Origin: CAYPCH01 sp964409165
GTDB lineage: Bacteria; Bacillota; Clostridia; Acetivibrionales; Acetivibrionaceae
Length of the DNA stretch: 38,360 nucleotides
Reading direction: 5' to 3'
Assembly (NCBI GenBank): GCA_964409165.1
Contig: CAYPCH010000019.1
Location: 1 to 38,360 of the forward strand
This document shows, piece after piece, positions 15,963 to 24,754 of this stretch (position 1 is its first letter; every line of letters starts with the position of its first letter). Position numbers and translations under genes: made by a program. The notes under the pieces were generated by a model. The model was not told the origin of the DNA. It was given only the letters and a program-made list of their open reading frames with translations, and did not search any database.

Positions 15963-15990
15963 ACCTCCGGGTATATATTTATCTGGAGGT
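15963..15990 (+). promoter_or_regulatory. Hairpin sequestering the ribosome binding site of the ferritin-like gene
   Basis: ACCTCCGGGTA (15963-15973) pairs with TATCTGGAGGT (15980-15990) over 11 positions, two of them G-U in RNA, around a 6-base loop. The 3' arm is the GGAGGT Shine-Dalgarno sequence of the downstream gene (start 15997). The structure would hide the site when folded, as in RNA thermometers or protein-controlled leaders. A TATTATAC box just upstream (about 15953-15960) could be a -10, which would put the hairpin near the transcript's 5' end. Confidence 0.5.
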
Positions 15991-15996
15991 GTTAAG

Positions 15997-16512
15997 ATGG
16001 ATAAAATCAAAAATATATTAAAGTTTGCAATGAGAATGGAAAAGGACGCGGAAGACTTTTATACTTATTATATGGATAAGGTAAAAGCGGAGTCTGTCAA
16101 GAGACTTTTCAAGGAACTTTCAGAGATGGAGAAAAAACACTATAATGTCTTAAAAGCAAAGTTTGAACTTTTAGAGTACCAAGAACCGCCAATAACTGTT
16201 TCCTGGGTTGTTGACAGTAATTTTGCATCGGTGGATCCATCAATCCTTTCCCGAAATTCCGATGTTATCGGAAAAGATGAAAATGAGATGTCAGATTTGT
16301 CAATTATTCGAATGGCTTACTTGATGGAAAATGATTTTGTATTGTTTTACAAAAATGCAGCAAAGGAAATTGATGACAAGGGTGCAAAAGAATTTCTGGA
16401 AAGTCTTGCAGAATGGGAAGAAGGTCACAGGTCAATGTTCAATGAAAAATATGAAGAGATGTTGAAGAAGTATTGGAAGGATATAGCTTCAATAATTTTT
16501 GCAACCAAATAA
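15997..16512 (+). CDS. Ferritin-like / rubrerythrin-family diiron protein
   Basis: 171 residues, all helical. Four helices carry the expected carboxylate/His pattern: FAMRMEKDAEDFYTYY, LSEMEKKHYNVLKAKF, YLMENDFVLFYKNAAKE and LAEWEEGHRSMFNEKY. The repeated ExxH and E...FY motifs are typical of rubrerythrin-like diiron centres. There is no C-terminal rubredoxin domain, so it is a short form. Family members take part in peroxide detoxification or iron handling in anaerobes; the exact reaction is not known here. Translation may be controlled by the hairpin that covers its ribosome binding site. A terminator follows. Confidence 0.75.
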   Translation: MDKIKNILKFAMRMEKDAEDFYTYYMDKVKAESVKRLFKELSEMEKKHYNVLKAKFELLEYQEPPITVSWVVDSNFASVDPSILSRNSDVIGKDENEMSDLSIIRMAYLMENDFVLFYKNAAKEIDDKGAKEFLESLAEWEEGHRSMFNEKYEEMLKKYWKDIASIIFATK

Positions 16513-16536
16513 GGATTAGAATACAAATTTATAATG

Positions 16537-16555
16537 GGGCACCAAGTGCCCTTTT
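16537..16555 (+). terminator. Terminator of the ferritin-like gene
   Basis: GGGCAC (16537-16542) and GTGCCC (16546-16551) form a perfect stem with a CAA loop, followed by TTTT, 24 bases after the stop codon. Confidence 0.75.
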
Positions 16556-16622
16556 ATTAGTGCCATTTCCTGAAAGGAAATCTGGCAAAAACCGAGTACC
16601 CTTAGATGGGTATGAAGTTTTT
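16552..16622 (+). repeat. Repeat family C, copy C1 (conserved double-hairpin block)
   Basis: The 40 bases at 16552-16591 match 38 of 40 bases at 24785-24824. The block starts TTTTATTAG and contains a hairpin, GCC/GGC outer pair with TTTCCT-GAA-AGGAAA core, then an A5 run. A second hairpin follows with AAAAAC/GTTTTT outer stem and GTACCC/GGGTAT inner stem, separated by a CGA/GAA internal loop. The second hairpin has the shape of a terminator, but its inner sequence is not shared with copy C2. A terminator-like hairpin precedes the block in both copies. Confidence 0.6.
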
Positions 16623-16819
16623 GTTATTTGTATCAGGTAGATAAAAAGGGAATATAGACCTATTTAAATCAGGACATAATTATTATATAATTTACTTGAA
16701 GTAGTATTTCAGCAATTTCCTATTGAAAGATCGGTTTTTTTAAATGTAGAAAGCCGATTGTATTTTTTTAATAGTCCTTTTGGACAATAAGCTGTTCCTT
16801 TTTTTCCATATAAAAATAA

Positions 16820-16848
16820 TTGAAATAATAATGTTTAAAGGTTATAAT
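16820..16848 (+). promoter_or_regulatory. Sigma-A promoter for lon
   Basis: TTGAAA (16820-16825) and TATAAT (16843-16848) are separated by 17 bases. Transcription would start near 16855, giving an unusually long leader of about 190 bases. No CIRCE element or CtsR-type heptamer repeat was recognised around it. Confidence 0.65.
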
Positions 16849-17046
16849 GATGAAGATTCACGGCAACCGTATCAGCTATTTACTTAAATAAACCACTAGG
16901 GCAATTTTTATGCAGGAAACCACTTGTATGGTATTGATTATAATGGTTCTTGTGTAAATTCCACATGAATTTCCAAATGAAACCTCATATGGAAGCATCA
17001 ATGTTATACACAGTAGCAGTCTTATAATTTAGAAGGGGATGGTCAA

Positions 17047-19494
17047 ATGTCCGAGGCAAGAAAGGTTATTAAAAAACAGATTTTACCGTTGTTACCTTTA
17101 AGGGGTTTAACAGTATTCCCCTATATGATTCTTCATTTTGATGTCGGAAGAGTAAAGTCCATTAAAGCATTAGAAGAAGCCATGATAAACAATCAACTGA
17201 TTTTCCTTGCGACACAGAAGGATGCAAAAAATGATTCGCCGAATATAGAAGAGATATATAGCATAGGCACAATATCTAAAGTGAAACAGCTATTAAAGCT
17301 TCCAGGAGATACTATAAGGGTATTAGTTGAAGGTATAAGCAGAGCTGAAATATCTGAATTTACTCAGACTGAACCGTTTTTTATGGCTGAAATGGTAGAA
17401 AAGATATATGTGGATGATGAAGAAAGCATAGTGGAAGTAGAGGCTCTTAAAAGGCGGGTACTGTCAGTGTTTGAAGAATATTCAAAACTTAACAACAAAA
17501 TATCTCCTGAGACAGTTTTATCTGTCATGAGTATTGAAGATGCTGATCAATTGGCGGATATTCTAACTGCGAACCTGGCTTTAAAGGTTGAACAAAAACA
17601 GGAGATACTCGAAGAGTTCGTACCAAAAGAAAGGCTCAAAAGATTGTTGGAAATGCTTATAAAAGAAATTGACATAATGCAGATTGAAAAAGATATAAAT
17701 ATAAAGGTCAGAAAGCAGATAGACAAGATGCAGAAGGAGTATTATCTCAGAGAGCAACTTAAAGCTATTCAAAACGAACTAGGAGACAAGGAAGGAGTTA
17801 CAGGAGAGGTTGAGGAATACAAGAAGAAGCTTAGGGAAGGCAACTTTAGCGAGGAAGTTGAAAAGAAAGTTTTAAAAGAGCTGGATCGTTTGCTGAGAAT
17901 GCCTTCGGGTTCTGCAGAAGGCTCGGTTGTCAGAACTTATCTTGATTGGATATTTGATCTTCCATGGGATAAAAGGACTGAAGAGATAATTGATTTGGAA
18001 AGAGCTGAAAATATACTTGATGAAGACCACTATGGTCTTGAAAAAGTAAAGGAAAGAATTATTGAGTATCTTGCTATAAGAAAGCTTAAGAATGATCTCA
18101 AAGGACCTATACTGTGTCTTGTTGGACCACCGGGAGTAGGTAAGACTTCCATTGCGAAATCCATTGCCCGTGCGTTAAACAGAAACTATGTAAGAATGTC
18201 TTTGGGAGGAGTACGGGATGAGGCTGAAATAAGAGGGCACAGAAGGACTTACGTGGGCGCTATGCCAGGCAGGATTATATCTGCCATGAAACAGGCAGGA
18301 AGCAAAAATCCCCTTATACTTCTAGATGAAATAGATAAAATGAACAGTGACTTCAGAGGAGATCCTGCATCTGCCATGCTTGAGGTTCTAGATGGGGAAC
18401 AAAATAATACCTTTAGGGATCACTACCTCGAACTTCCTTTTGATTTATCTGATGTAATGTTCCTTACAACTGCAAACAGCCTTGAAACTGTACCAAGGCC
18501 TCTTATGGACAGGATGGAAGTAATATACATTTCAAGTTATACAGAAGAGGAAAAAGTAAACATTGCAGCAAAATATCTTTTCCCTAAGCAAATAGAGGCA
18601 CATGGACTTAAAAATAGCAGTCTTAAGGTTGATGAAAATGCAATTAGGGAGATAATAAACAGCTATACAAGAGAAGCAGGAGTAAGAAATTTGGAAAGGC
18701 AGATAGCGAGTGTTTGCAGGAAGGTGGCAAAGAAACTTGTTTCTTCAAACCAGAAGACAATGAAAATATCAGCAGGAAATATAGAGAAACTCCTGGGAAC
18801 AAAGAAATATAAATACGACAAGGCCAATGAGAAGGATGAGGTAGGTATCGCATTAGGTCTAGCTTGGACTCCTGTAGGAGGAGATACTTTGTCTATAGAG
18901 GTAACTCTTATGGAAGGCAACGGAAAACTGGAACTGACAGGTCAGCTTGGAGATGTTATGAAGGAGTCTGCAAGGGCAGCTATGAGTTTCATACGTTCAA
19001 AGGTTGAGGACTATCATATTGATAAGGATTTTTATCAAAAATATGATATTCATATTCATGTGCCAGAAGGAGCAATACCAAAAGACGGGCCATCAGCAGG
19101 GATTACGCTTGCTACTGCAATGCTGTCGGCTTTGACTAATATTCCTGTTAAGAAGAATGTTGCAATGACAGGAGAAATTACCTTGAGAGGCAGGGTGCTT
19201 TCGATAGGCGGATTGAAGGAAAAAGTATTGGCAGCACATAGGGTAGGAATAGATACTATAATTTTGCCGGTAGATAATAAAAAGGATCTTGATGAAATAC
19301 CTGAAGCAGTAAGGAAGAAAATTAAGTTTGTTATTGCAGAGGATATGGATACGGTATTGAATACAGCGCTAGGGAAAAAGAGGAGTAAAAATACTGGAAA
19401 AGACACACGTGGTGAATCTAAGGTTTCAATAACTGAAAGTAGTACTGCTCATATAAATGATTTGAATCATTCAACGGTAATAATAGAACAGTAG
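17047..19494 (+). CDS. lon: ATP-dependent protease Lon (LonA)
   Basis: 815 residues, slightly longer than B. subtilis LonA because of a hydrophilic C-terminal tail. Lon is a cytoplasmic homo-hexamer that unfolds and degrades damaged and regulatory proteins. The N-terminal substrate domain starts LPLLPLRGLTVFPYM; Walker A is GPPGVGKT (360-367); Walker B is ILLDEIDKM. The proteolytic Ser lies in DGPSAGITLATAM (Ser683) and the Lys in GLKEKVLAAHR (Lys726), 43 residues apart as in E. coli Lon. AGAAGGGG precedes the ATG. The promoter is at 16820 and a strong terminator at 19515. It is monocistronic; a partner MecA adaptor for a different protease (ClpCP) is encoded at 26387. Confidence 0.97.
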   Translation: MSEARKVIKKQILPLLPLRGLTVFPYMILHFDVGRVKSIKALEEAMINNQLIFLATQKDAKNDSPNIEEIYSIGTISKVKQLLKLPGDTIRVLVEGISRAEISEFTQTEPFFMAEMVEKIYVDDEESIVEVEALKRRVLSVFEEYSKLNNKISPETVLSVMSIEDADQLADILTANLALKVEQKQEILEEFVPKERLKRLLEMLIKEIDIMQIEKDINIKVRKQIDKMQKEYYLREQLKAIQNELGDKEGVTGEVEEYKKKLREGNFSEEVEKKVLKELDRLLRMPSGSAEGSVVRTYLDWIFDLPWDKRTEEIIDLERAENILDEDHYGLEKVKERIIEYLAIRKLKNDLKGPILCLVGPPGVGKTSIAKSIARALNRNYVRMSLGGVRDEAEIRGHRRTYVGAMPGRIISAMKQAGSKNPLILLDEIDKMNSDFRGDPASAMLEVLDGEQNNTFRDHYLELPFDLSDVMFLTTANSLETVPRPLMDRMEVIYISSYTEEEKVNIAAKYLFPKQIEAHGLKNSSLKVDENAIREIINSYTREAGVRNLERQIASVCRKVAKKLVSSNQKTMKISAGNIEKLLGTKKYKYDKANEKDEVGIALGLAWTPVGGDTLSIEVTLMEGNGKLELTGQLGDVMKESARAAMSFIRSKVEDYHIDKDFYQKYDIHIHVPEGAIPKDGPSAGITLATAMLSALTNIPVKKNVAMTGEITLRGRVLSIGGLKEKVLAAHRVGIDTIILPVDNKKDLDEIPEAVRKKIKFVIAEDMDTVLNTALGKKRSKNTGKDTRGESKVSITESSTAHINDLNHSTVIIEQ

Positions 19495-19514
19495 TTGGAT
19501 TCTGCGAAAGCAAA

Positions 19515-19548
19515 ATTGAGTACCTTCGATGGGTACTCAATTTTTTTA
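19515..19548 (+). terminator. Terminator of lon
   Basis: AATTGAGTACC and GGGTACTCAATT form a near-perfect 11-bp stem with a short loop, followed by a run of T. A small GCGAAAGC tetraloop hairpin just upstream makes a tandem arrangement similar to repeat C. The GAGTACC/GGGTA core also recurs in copy C1 and, partly, in the terminator at 9555. Confidence 0.85.
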
Positions 19549-19669
19549 GGCCTCTTAGAGCGAAATGAAAGAGGCACATCATCAATTTATTGCATATTAC
19601 TGATATATAGTGATAGAATGTAATGCGTATATAAAAAATACTTAACATGATTTACGAAGAGGTCGATTA

Positions 19670-21358
19670 ATGGGGAATACAGAGAAAAAGGATGGGTTTT
19701 TTTACAATATAAAATCATATATCCTGATAGGTTTAGCAGGTGTTGCAATGTATTCAGTCTTCGGTCTGGTGGATCTGTTGTATGATGAATTTCAAGAGAT
19801 AATGGGTGTTGCCGACTACCTTACATGGCATAATGTTTTTGAACTTACCAGCATAATTATTTCCTTTTCCGTGTTTATTGTATCATATTATACATACGAA
19901 CAAACAGGGAACTTGAGGTCGGCATTTTTGGGTAGCGTATTTCTGATGGTAGGCATTATTGACGTATTTCATACTCTGAGTTATAAAGGAATGCCTGCTT
20001 TTCTGATCGAAAATGATACTGCAAACAGAGCAACCACTTTTTGGATCATTTCAAGGTATATGTCAAGTATTGGCTTTCTGGTGGCGAGTTTTATACACTA
20101 TAAATTAAAGTCCTCAATAAATAAAAAAATATTTACTGTTATTCCGTTTGTAATAAGTTTGCTGATACTTATAATAGTTACTTATTATCCGGATTTATTA
20201 CCCGATATGTATATTGAGAGTACAGGACTTACTTCATGGAAGGTTTATTCTGAATTTATAATTATTGCACTGTTCCTGTTAACTGTTATTAGGTTTGTAA
20301 ATGAATATAACAAGACGGGCGAAAAGTTAATTTTTCTATTTTCCATATCGCTTTTAATAAGTGCTTTAAGTGAGGTTTCGTTTGTTCTTTATACCAGTGT
20401 TTATGACCTCTATAACTATCTGGGGCATATTTATAAATTTCTAGCTTTTTTTGTAGTGTTCAGGGTAATTCTTATAAGCAATATTCAAAAGCCGTATCTT
20501 GAGCTTTTTGCTACCAAACAGGAACTTGCCGGATATGTGGATAATCTTGATAAGCTTGTGCTTCAAAGGACACATGAGATTATGATGCTTAACGATAAGC
20601 TTTTGGAAGACCTTTCATATGCAAAGGATATTCAGAAAGCAGTATTTCCGTCCACAATTCCCGAATGGAAGGAAATCTCTTTTGAAATAAATTATTACTC
20701 AGCAGAAAGGGTAAGCGGAGACTTTTATAATATTTTCAGACTGGATGATAAAAATATAGTTTTTTATATAGGAGATGTTTCAGGTCATGGGGTTCCGGCA
20801 GCAATGCTTACTGTTTTTCTTAATCAGACCATAAAGGTATTAATTGATTCCGAAGTAAAGGGAACTGATATATTAAGTCCTGCCGAGGTTTTGACAAGTG
20901 TGTACCAATCTTTTAATGAAACAAACTTTAAGGATGAAGTTTATGTTGTTATGCTTTATGCAGTGTATAACATAGAAGAAAGAAAACTTACCTATTCTTC
21001 TGCAGGTCTCAATGTACAGCCGCTATTGGTAAAGCATTCCGGTGAAATTTCGCAGCTGGAGCTAAAGGGTTTTCCGATATGCAAGTTTATCGAATTTTAT
21101 GGCGGACAATATAATAATGCAGTTATAAGCCTCGAACCCAAAGACAAGATTTTGTTTTTTACTGACGGTCTTGTTGAAGCACAAAATAAGAATAAGGACT
21201 TTTATGAGGACAAGAGGCTTATGGAAGTTGTTGGAGGAAACTTTAAAAAAACATCTAAGGAGTTATCTTTGCTGATTTCAGAAAGTGTATTTGAATTTAT
21301 AAACGGAAATAAACCCAAAGATGATATTACATTTTTTATAATGGAAGTAAAAAAATAG
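19670..21358 (+). CDS. Membrane sensor (MASE3-like) with SpoIIE/RsbU-type PP2C phosphatase domain
   Basis: 562 residues. The N-terminal 270 residues hold about eight membrane segments in the pattern of MASE3 sensor domains, with motifs such as GIIDVFHTLSYKGMPAF and TTFWIISRYMSSIGFL. A short coiled linker (about 285-320) leads to a PP2C-type serine phosphatase of the SpoIIE/RsbU group at about 330-562. Its metal-binding motifs are SAERVSGDFYNIF, GDVSGHGVPAAM, FFTDGLVEAQ and KPKDDITF. Such enzymes dephosphorylate anti-anti-sigma (STAS) proteins. No STAS or RsbW-type partner gene is adjacent. MASE3 is more often joined to kinases or GGDEF domains. The signal is unknown. Confidence 0.85.
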   Translation: MGNTEKKDGFFYNIKSYILIGLAGVAMYSVFGLVDLLYDEFQEIMGVADYLTWHNVFELTSIIISFSVFIVSYYTYEQTGNLRSAFLGSVFLMVGIIDVFHTLSYKGMPAFLIENDTANRATTFWIISRYMSSIGFLVASFIHYKLKSSINKKIFTVIPFVISLLILIIVTYYPDLLPDMYIESTGLTSWKVYSEFIIIALFLLTVIRFVNEYNKTGEKLIFLFSISLLISALSEVSFVLYTSVYDLYNYLGHIYKFLAFFVVFRVILISNIQKPYLELFATKQELAGYVDNLDKLVLQRTHEIMMLNDKLLEDLSYAKDIQKAVFPSTIPEWKEISFEINYYSAERVSGDFYNIFRLDDKNIVFYIGDVSGHGVPAAMLTVFLNQTIKVLIDSEVKGTDILSPAEVLTSVYQSFNETNFKDEVYVVMLYAVYNIEERKLTYSSAGLNVQPLLVKHSGEISQLELKGFPICKFIEFYGGQYNNAVISLEPKDKILFFTDGLVEAQNKNKDFYEDKRLMEVVGGNFKKTSKELSLLISESVFEFINGNKPKDDITFFIMEVKK

Positions 21359-21409
21359 ATAGCGGATGTCTTTTCTGGTATCCAGAAGCGAGTTCAGGCT
21401 AAAGGGCAA

Positions 21410-21961
21410 TTAATATTTCTGATTGATATAGCTGTCTACCAGCGAATTTCTTTCTTCGTTGCAAAATGCATTTTCTTTTATAAGCAAGTTTAGTATAGCC
21501 TCACTTTTTGAGTGAAGGATGATACTCTCATAGTCTTTTAATAGTATTTCAAATAATTTTTTTTTGAGATTGGGAGACTTTACTTTTACATAATACGCTT
21601 CTATACCTCTAAAGTCCAAAAGTTTTAAAAGCTTCATGGTGACATTGTCTTTCTTGGAATAATAATAATTTGAAAGCTCAAAATGATCGTCTCTGCCTTC
21701 ATGAGTTCTTTTCATGTCATGAGCTTTTTTTTGGTAATACTTTGCCAATACATTGTAATATTGGTAGTTGTAAAGTGCTTTTTTAACATTGTCTATTTTT
21801 TGGAATGGTTTTATATCAAGGGCGTTTATGCATCTGTAATTTGCTTCAATAAATTCTTCTTTCGACAGATCGCCTTTTGAATATTGTTCAATTAAGCTTT
21901 TTCTGTGGTGTAAGAATTGTTCGAATTTATTGGGTACAATTTTTCTCGGTGACATTTTCAT
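21410..21961 (-). CDS. Uncharacterised helical protein (DUF6648-like)
   Basis: 183 residues from ATG 21961. An upstream start at 22009 lacks a ribosome binding site and lies in sequence resembling the left end of repeat B. The protein is charged and predicted mostly helical, with motifs FLHHRKSLIEQYSKGDLSKE, KPFQKIDNVKKALYNYQYYN and VLAKYYQKKAHD. The pattern recalls a family I know from clostridia as DUF6648, of unknown function; I am not certain of this. No signal peptide or membrane segment is visible. It converges on the phosphatase gene with 51 bp between them. Confidence 0.6.
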   Translation of the reverse strand: MKMSPRKIVPNKFEQFLHHRKSLIEQYSKGDLSKEEFIEANYRCINALDIKPFQKIDNVKKALYNYQYYNVLAKYYQKKAHDMKRTHEGRDDHFELSNYYYSKKDNVTMKLLKLLDFRGIEAYYVKVKSPNLKKKLFEILLKDYESIILHSKSEAILNLLIKENAFCNEERNSLVDSYINQKY

Positions 21962-22082
21962 CCAACCTGTCTCTATATATTTGCTATGTAAAACCTTTAT
22001 TACATTCAATATAACACAACAGCTTTCTTTATATTAAAATATATATGTGTAAAAGTAAAGGCAAATTGATACTTATCTTCTG

Positions 22083-22345
22083 TTAATGGATAAGGCAAAT
22101 ATTTGCTTTCGCTTTTTATCGTAGCTATTAGGCTTCAAATAAGTGTTAAGCGAAAATAGCTGGAAGTTATATTTTTTTTATTTTTTTTTATTTTTTTAAA
22201 GGAATTTCAACTGTCTATAGCGAATGAAGTTATCAATAATACAGTAATTATTACTTTTAGGCAGTGATTTACTAATATAAAGAGATTATAATAAAGAATT
22301 TTGTTTTCTATGCTAACTGCGATGTAGTGTCTTTATCGCATTCAG
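22083..22345 (-). repeat. Repeat family B, copy B5 (interrupted, reverse orientation)
   Basis: Read on the minus strand, the left hairpin TGCGAT/ATCGCA lies at 22318-22340. After about 145 bp of unrelated AT-rich sequence, including a long A-rich tract, the central part follows at 22083-22171: AACTTCC, GCTTAACACTTATTTGAAGCC, TAATAGC and the shoulder ending in CCATTAA. This copy fills most of the 474-bp gap between the divergent genes ending at 21961 and starting at 22436. The middle looks like an insertion into the element. Confidence 0.5.
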
Positions 22346-22435
22346 TAATATTTGTTTTTTGGTTTCCGGGGAGTAAAAAAGGAATAGATATGTTGCTTGT
22401 ATTAAAGCATAAAATAAGAATTCAGGAGGGGCGAT

Positions 22436-23458
22436 ATGCAATTGTATGTTGCGGTTGTTTTTGCTGTAATTGCTTTGTCATCGTGTATAATACTTTATTT
22501 ATTCAACAAAAACAGGTATTACAATTCCTTTTTGGTGTATTCCATTTCTGCTGGAGCATTTATAATAAGTATCTCCTTTCCAATCATTATTACTGTTTTT
22601 ATTGAAATGTATAAAACATTAGGAGGTACATACGTTCTTATAACAGGAGTAATAACATATACTACTTTAATAATGCTCTTTGCTTCAGTTATTTCTTACA
22701 TTGACGACAAAAAGCTGGGTTATGTGTTTAAAATTCCATTAAAAAGAATTTTTGTTCCGGGAAAAAGAGAAACATTCAAAATGTTTAGCAATGTTAGGGA
22801 GAATATAAAAACTTTAAATGATAGTAATACGGGTATTTTAGGATATCCGAAAACAACGGGACAAGAATTTGGGGAAAATATACTAGAAAAATCTGTTGAC
22901 AGCGATAAAAATATTGATACAATGGGTATAGAAGCAATTATGAATAGTAGTGCAATTATTAATTATGGAAATAATATTGCTTCTGTCAAAGACAATTCTG
23001 ATGAATATAAAAACGTGCATTTTGAAGAAGTTAGCACTCAGCTTTTAAGCGGCGGTTTTGAAGAAACACTTTATGCTTATATGGATGATATTGATGAGTA
23101 TGAAGTGAATGAAGACTATTTTGAGGATGTACTGGCTTTAAATGAAGAAAAAGTGCAGTCTGTTACAGAAGGTTCACAAGTAGACAATTCTAAATTGAAT
23201 ATAGAGGATTATTTGGACGAAGTGTTCATGTTAAAAGATAAAGGTGATTTGGAAGGGGCAATCCTTCATTATATGTATGTCCTTGATAAAAAACCGGAAG
23301 ACTCTCTGGTTTTCTGGATTATACTTGATATTTGTGTTTTGTATAAAGATCTGGGACAAGCAGAATTAGCGAGGGAAATATTAGCGAGCTACATTTATGA
23401 ATATGGAGAAGTAATGGAAGAATCAGTAAGAGCAGATATTGAAAGAAATTTGCTATAA
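22436..23458 (+). CDS. Uncharacterised membrane protein with C-terminal TPR-like region
   Basis: 340 residues; AGGAGGGG precedes the ATG by 6 bases. Three hydrophobic segments lie at about 4-22, 30-54 and 62-86, followed by a basic stretch (FKIPLKRIFVPGKRE), a long acidic, low-complexity region (about 110-250) and a C-terminal helical pair resembling a TPR unit: YLDEVFMLKDKGDLEGAILH and YMYVLDKKPEDSLVFW, then LGQAELAREILASYIYE. It would be anchored in the membrane with a cytoplasmic protein-binding tail. I do not recognise a family. It is followed 48 bp later by the PRC-barrel gene, probably in one operon. Confidence 0.6.
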   Translation: MQLYVAVVFAVIALSSCIILYLFNKNRYYNSFLVYSISAGAFIISISFPIIITVFIEMYKTLGGTYVLITGVITYTTLIMLFASVISYIDDKKLGYVFKIPLKRIFVPGKRETFKMFSNVRENIKTLNDSNTGILGYPKTTGQEFGENILEKSVDSDKNIDTMGIEAIMNSSAIINYGNNIASVKDNSDEYKNVHFEEVSTQLLSGGFEETLYAYMDDIDEYEVNEDYFEDVLALNEEKVQSVTEGSQVDNSKLNIEDYLDEVFMLKDKGDLEGAILHYMYVLDKKPEDSLVFWIILDICVLYKDLGQAELAREILASYIYEYGEVMEESVRADIERNLL

Positions 23459-23506
23459 ATAATACTTGTTGTAATAAGTACATTGTGTTAAGGGGGTAAA
23501 AAGGTA

Positions 23507-24520
23507 ATGAAAAAAACACAGGAAATATTAGGGCTACCTATAATAAGTATTTCTGACGGTCTGGAAGTTGGCAGGGTGAAGAATATTATTATCAACGCAG
23601 ATAAAGGTACTGTCGACTACATTGTAGTGGATAGCGGAATTCAGATTCTGAGTGCAAAGATAATTCCTACCGACAAAGTACTTGGAATAGGAGAGTATGC
23701 ATTGACTATCGAAAATGAGGAAGCAATAAACGAACTAAGCAAAATACCTGCAGCAATCGACCTACTGCAAAAAAATATACTGGTTAAGGGAACCAAAGTA
23801 CTTACTAAAAAAGGAAGACTTATAGGAGAGATTGGAGACATATTTGTTAGCGAGGATGAAAACTGCAAGATAGTAGGGCTTGAGTATATTGCTGACATAA
23901 CTCAAAAGAAAATACGCATAATTCCCAGAGATAGTGTTATTACATTTGGTAAAAATCTAGTTGTAGTAAAAGAAGATGTAGAGGAAACGCTGCTTGAAAA
24001 AGCAAGTGACTTGAATGAATACAAAGATACAGGAAAAAACAGCAAGGCTGGTGAGGAAAAGACTTTAAAAGGACATTCAAGTCTGGGCGATATCACTTCA
24101 AATACCGATAAATTATTGGTTGCTCAGGGAGAGAGTAATAAGGAAATTGAAGAAACTGACATGGAAGAGTCTTTGGTAGATGAACTCCTGAATATGGATG
24201 TCATGGGTCAAGGGGATATTAATGATAAGAGACAGTCTTCTAAGAACAATAAATTTGAATTTGTAGCTGAACCAGTTACAAATCAGGATACTCATACAAA
24301 AAAAGACACCAAAAAAGATGCAGAGAGCAGCAATCATGCATCAAGTCTGTTTGAACAGAGACAAAAACGCTATCTTAGCGGAAGAAAAGCTACTAAGACA
24401 ATACTAAACCCTTCAGGTAGTATAATTGTCAATGAGGGTAGTATAATAACAGATGAATTAATTGAGATTGCCAAAAATAACGGAAAATTGATTGAACTTG
24501 TCATGAACAATAAAGCATGA
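23507..24520 (+). CDS. PRC-barrel domain protein
   Basis: 337 residues. Two PRC-barrel-type domains occupy about residues 4-80 (EILGLPIISISDGLEVGRVK) and 88-165 (VLTKKGRLIGEIGDIFV). In both, the sequence 'xGxxxGxVxDI' typical of the family is visible. A hydrophilic, Lys/Asp/Glu-rich linker (about 165-285) leads to a conserved-looking C-terminal block with LNPSGSIIVNEGSIITDELI. PRC-barrels bind RNA-processing or structural partners (for example RimM, and sporulation YlmC/YmxH proteins). The role here is unknown. A GGGGG ribosome binding region precedes the ATG. Confidence 0.75.
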   Translation: MKKTQEILGLPIISISDGLEVGRVKNIIINADKGTVDYIVVDSGIQILSAKIIPTDKVLGIGEYALTIENEEAINELSKIPAAIDLLQKNILVKGTKVLTKKGRLIGEIGDIFVSEDENCKIVGLEYIADITQKKIRIIPRDSVITFGKNLVVVKEDVEETLLEKASDLNEYKDTGKNSKAGEEKTLKGHSSLGDITSNTDKLLVAQGESNKEIEETDMEESLVDELLNMDVMGQGDINDKRQSSKNNKFEFVAEPVTNQDTHTKKDTKKDAESSNHASSLFEQRQKRYLSGRKATKTILNPSGSIIVNEGSIITDELIEIAKNNGKLIELVMNNKA

Positions 24521-24564
24521 CGTTATTTAACAACATCTTGAAGCAAGCCTAGAAAGGTAACACC

Positions 24565-24596
24565 AAGCAACGCTTAAATAGCCGTGGCTTTTTATT
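24565..24596 (+). terminator. Probable terminator of the PRC-barrel gene
   Basis: AAGCAACG (24565-24572) pairs with GCCGTGGCTT (24581-24590) with one mismatch, followed by TTTTTATT. Confidence 0.5.
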
Positions 24597-24609
24597 GAAC
24601 AATTTATAA

Positions 24610-24744
24610 ACTCAACTTTCCCACTTATAGTATTTTGAGGCTCTGGTTGCTCACAAGTTAAGGTCAAAAAGTTTACTTTTTGACTGCGGTGAGCAATGCT
24701 ACGTTAGTGGCAAAGAGCTCATAAATACTATGGGAAAGTTAAGT
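24610..24744. mobile_element. Repeat family A, full copy A1 (MITE-like palindrome)
   Basis: 135 bp beginning ACTCAACTTTCCCAC and ending in GGGAAAGTTAAGT, its reverse complement with one mismatch. The whole element folds on itself: after the ends come AGTATTTTGAGGCTCT pairing with AGAGCTCATAAATACT, TTGCTCAC with GTGAGCAA, and a central AAAAAGT-TT-ACTTTTT hairpin. A side hairpin GCTAC-GTTA-GTGGC protrudes from the right arm. Flanks TATAA (24605-24609) and TATAG (24745-24749) look like a 5-bp target duplication with one change. No coding capacity. Confidence 0.75.
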
Positions 24745-24754
24745 TATAGACAGT

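Larger units (their letters stand above)
16513..17046. other. 534-bp intergenic region upstream of lon
   Basis: No gene is seen. From left to right it holds the terminator at 16537, repeat C1 (16552-16622), a further stem ATCGG/CCGAT near 16729-16758 followed by a T-rich tract, the lon promoter (16820-16848) and a leader of about 190 bases before lon. The stretch from the terminator to the T-tract could encode a small RNA, but I see no clear promoter for one. Confidence 0.5.

Noticed and set aside
16552..16622. Repeat C as a cyclic-di-GMP or other known riboswitch
   Set aside because: The conserved bases do not match the aptamer consensus sequences I know, and both copies lie downstream of genes rather than in front of a start codon.
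22327..22605. 92-residue hydrophobic open frame overlapping the gene at 22436
   Set aside because: It starts inside repeat B5 and overlaps the better-supported membrane protein gene, which has an AGGAGG site.
23641..24337. Open frames on the minus strand opposite the PRC-barrel gene
   Set aside because: Antisense shadows; no ribosome binding sites, and the plus-strand frame shows clear PRC-barrel motifs.
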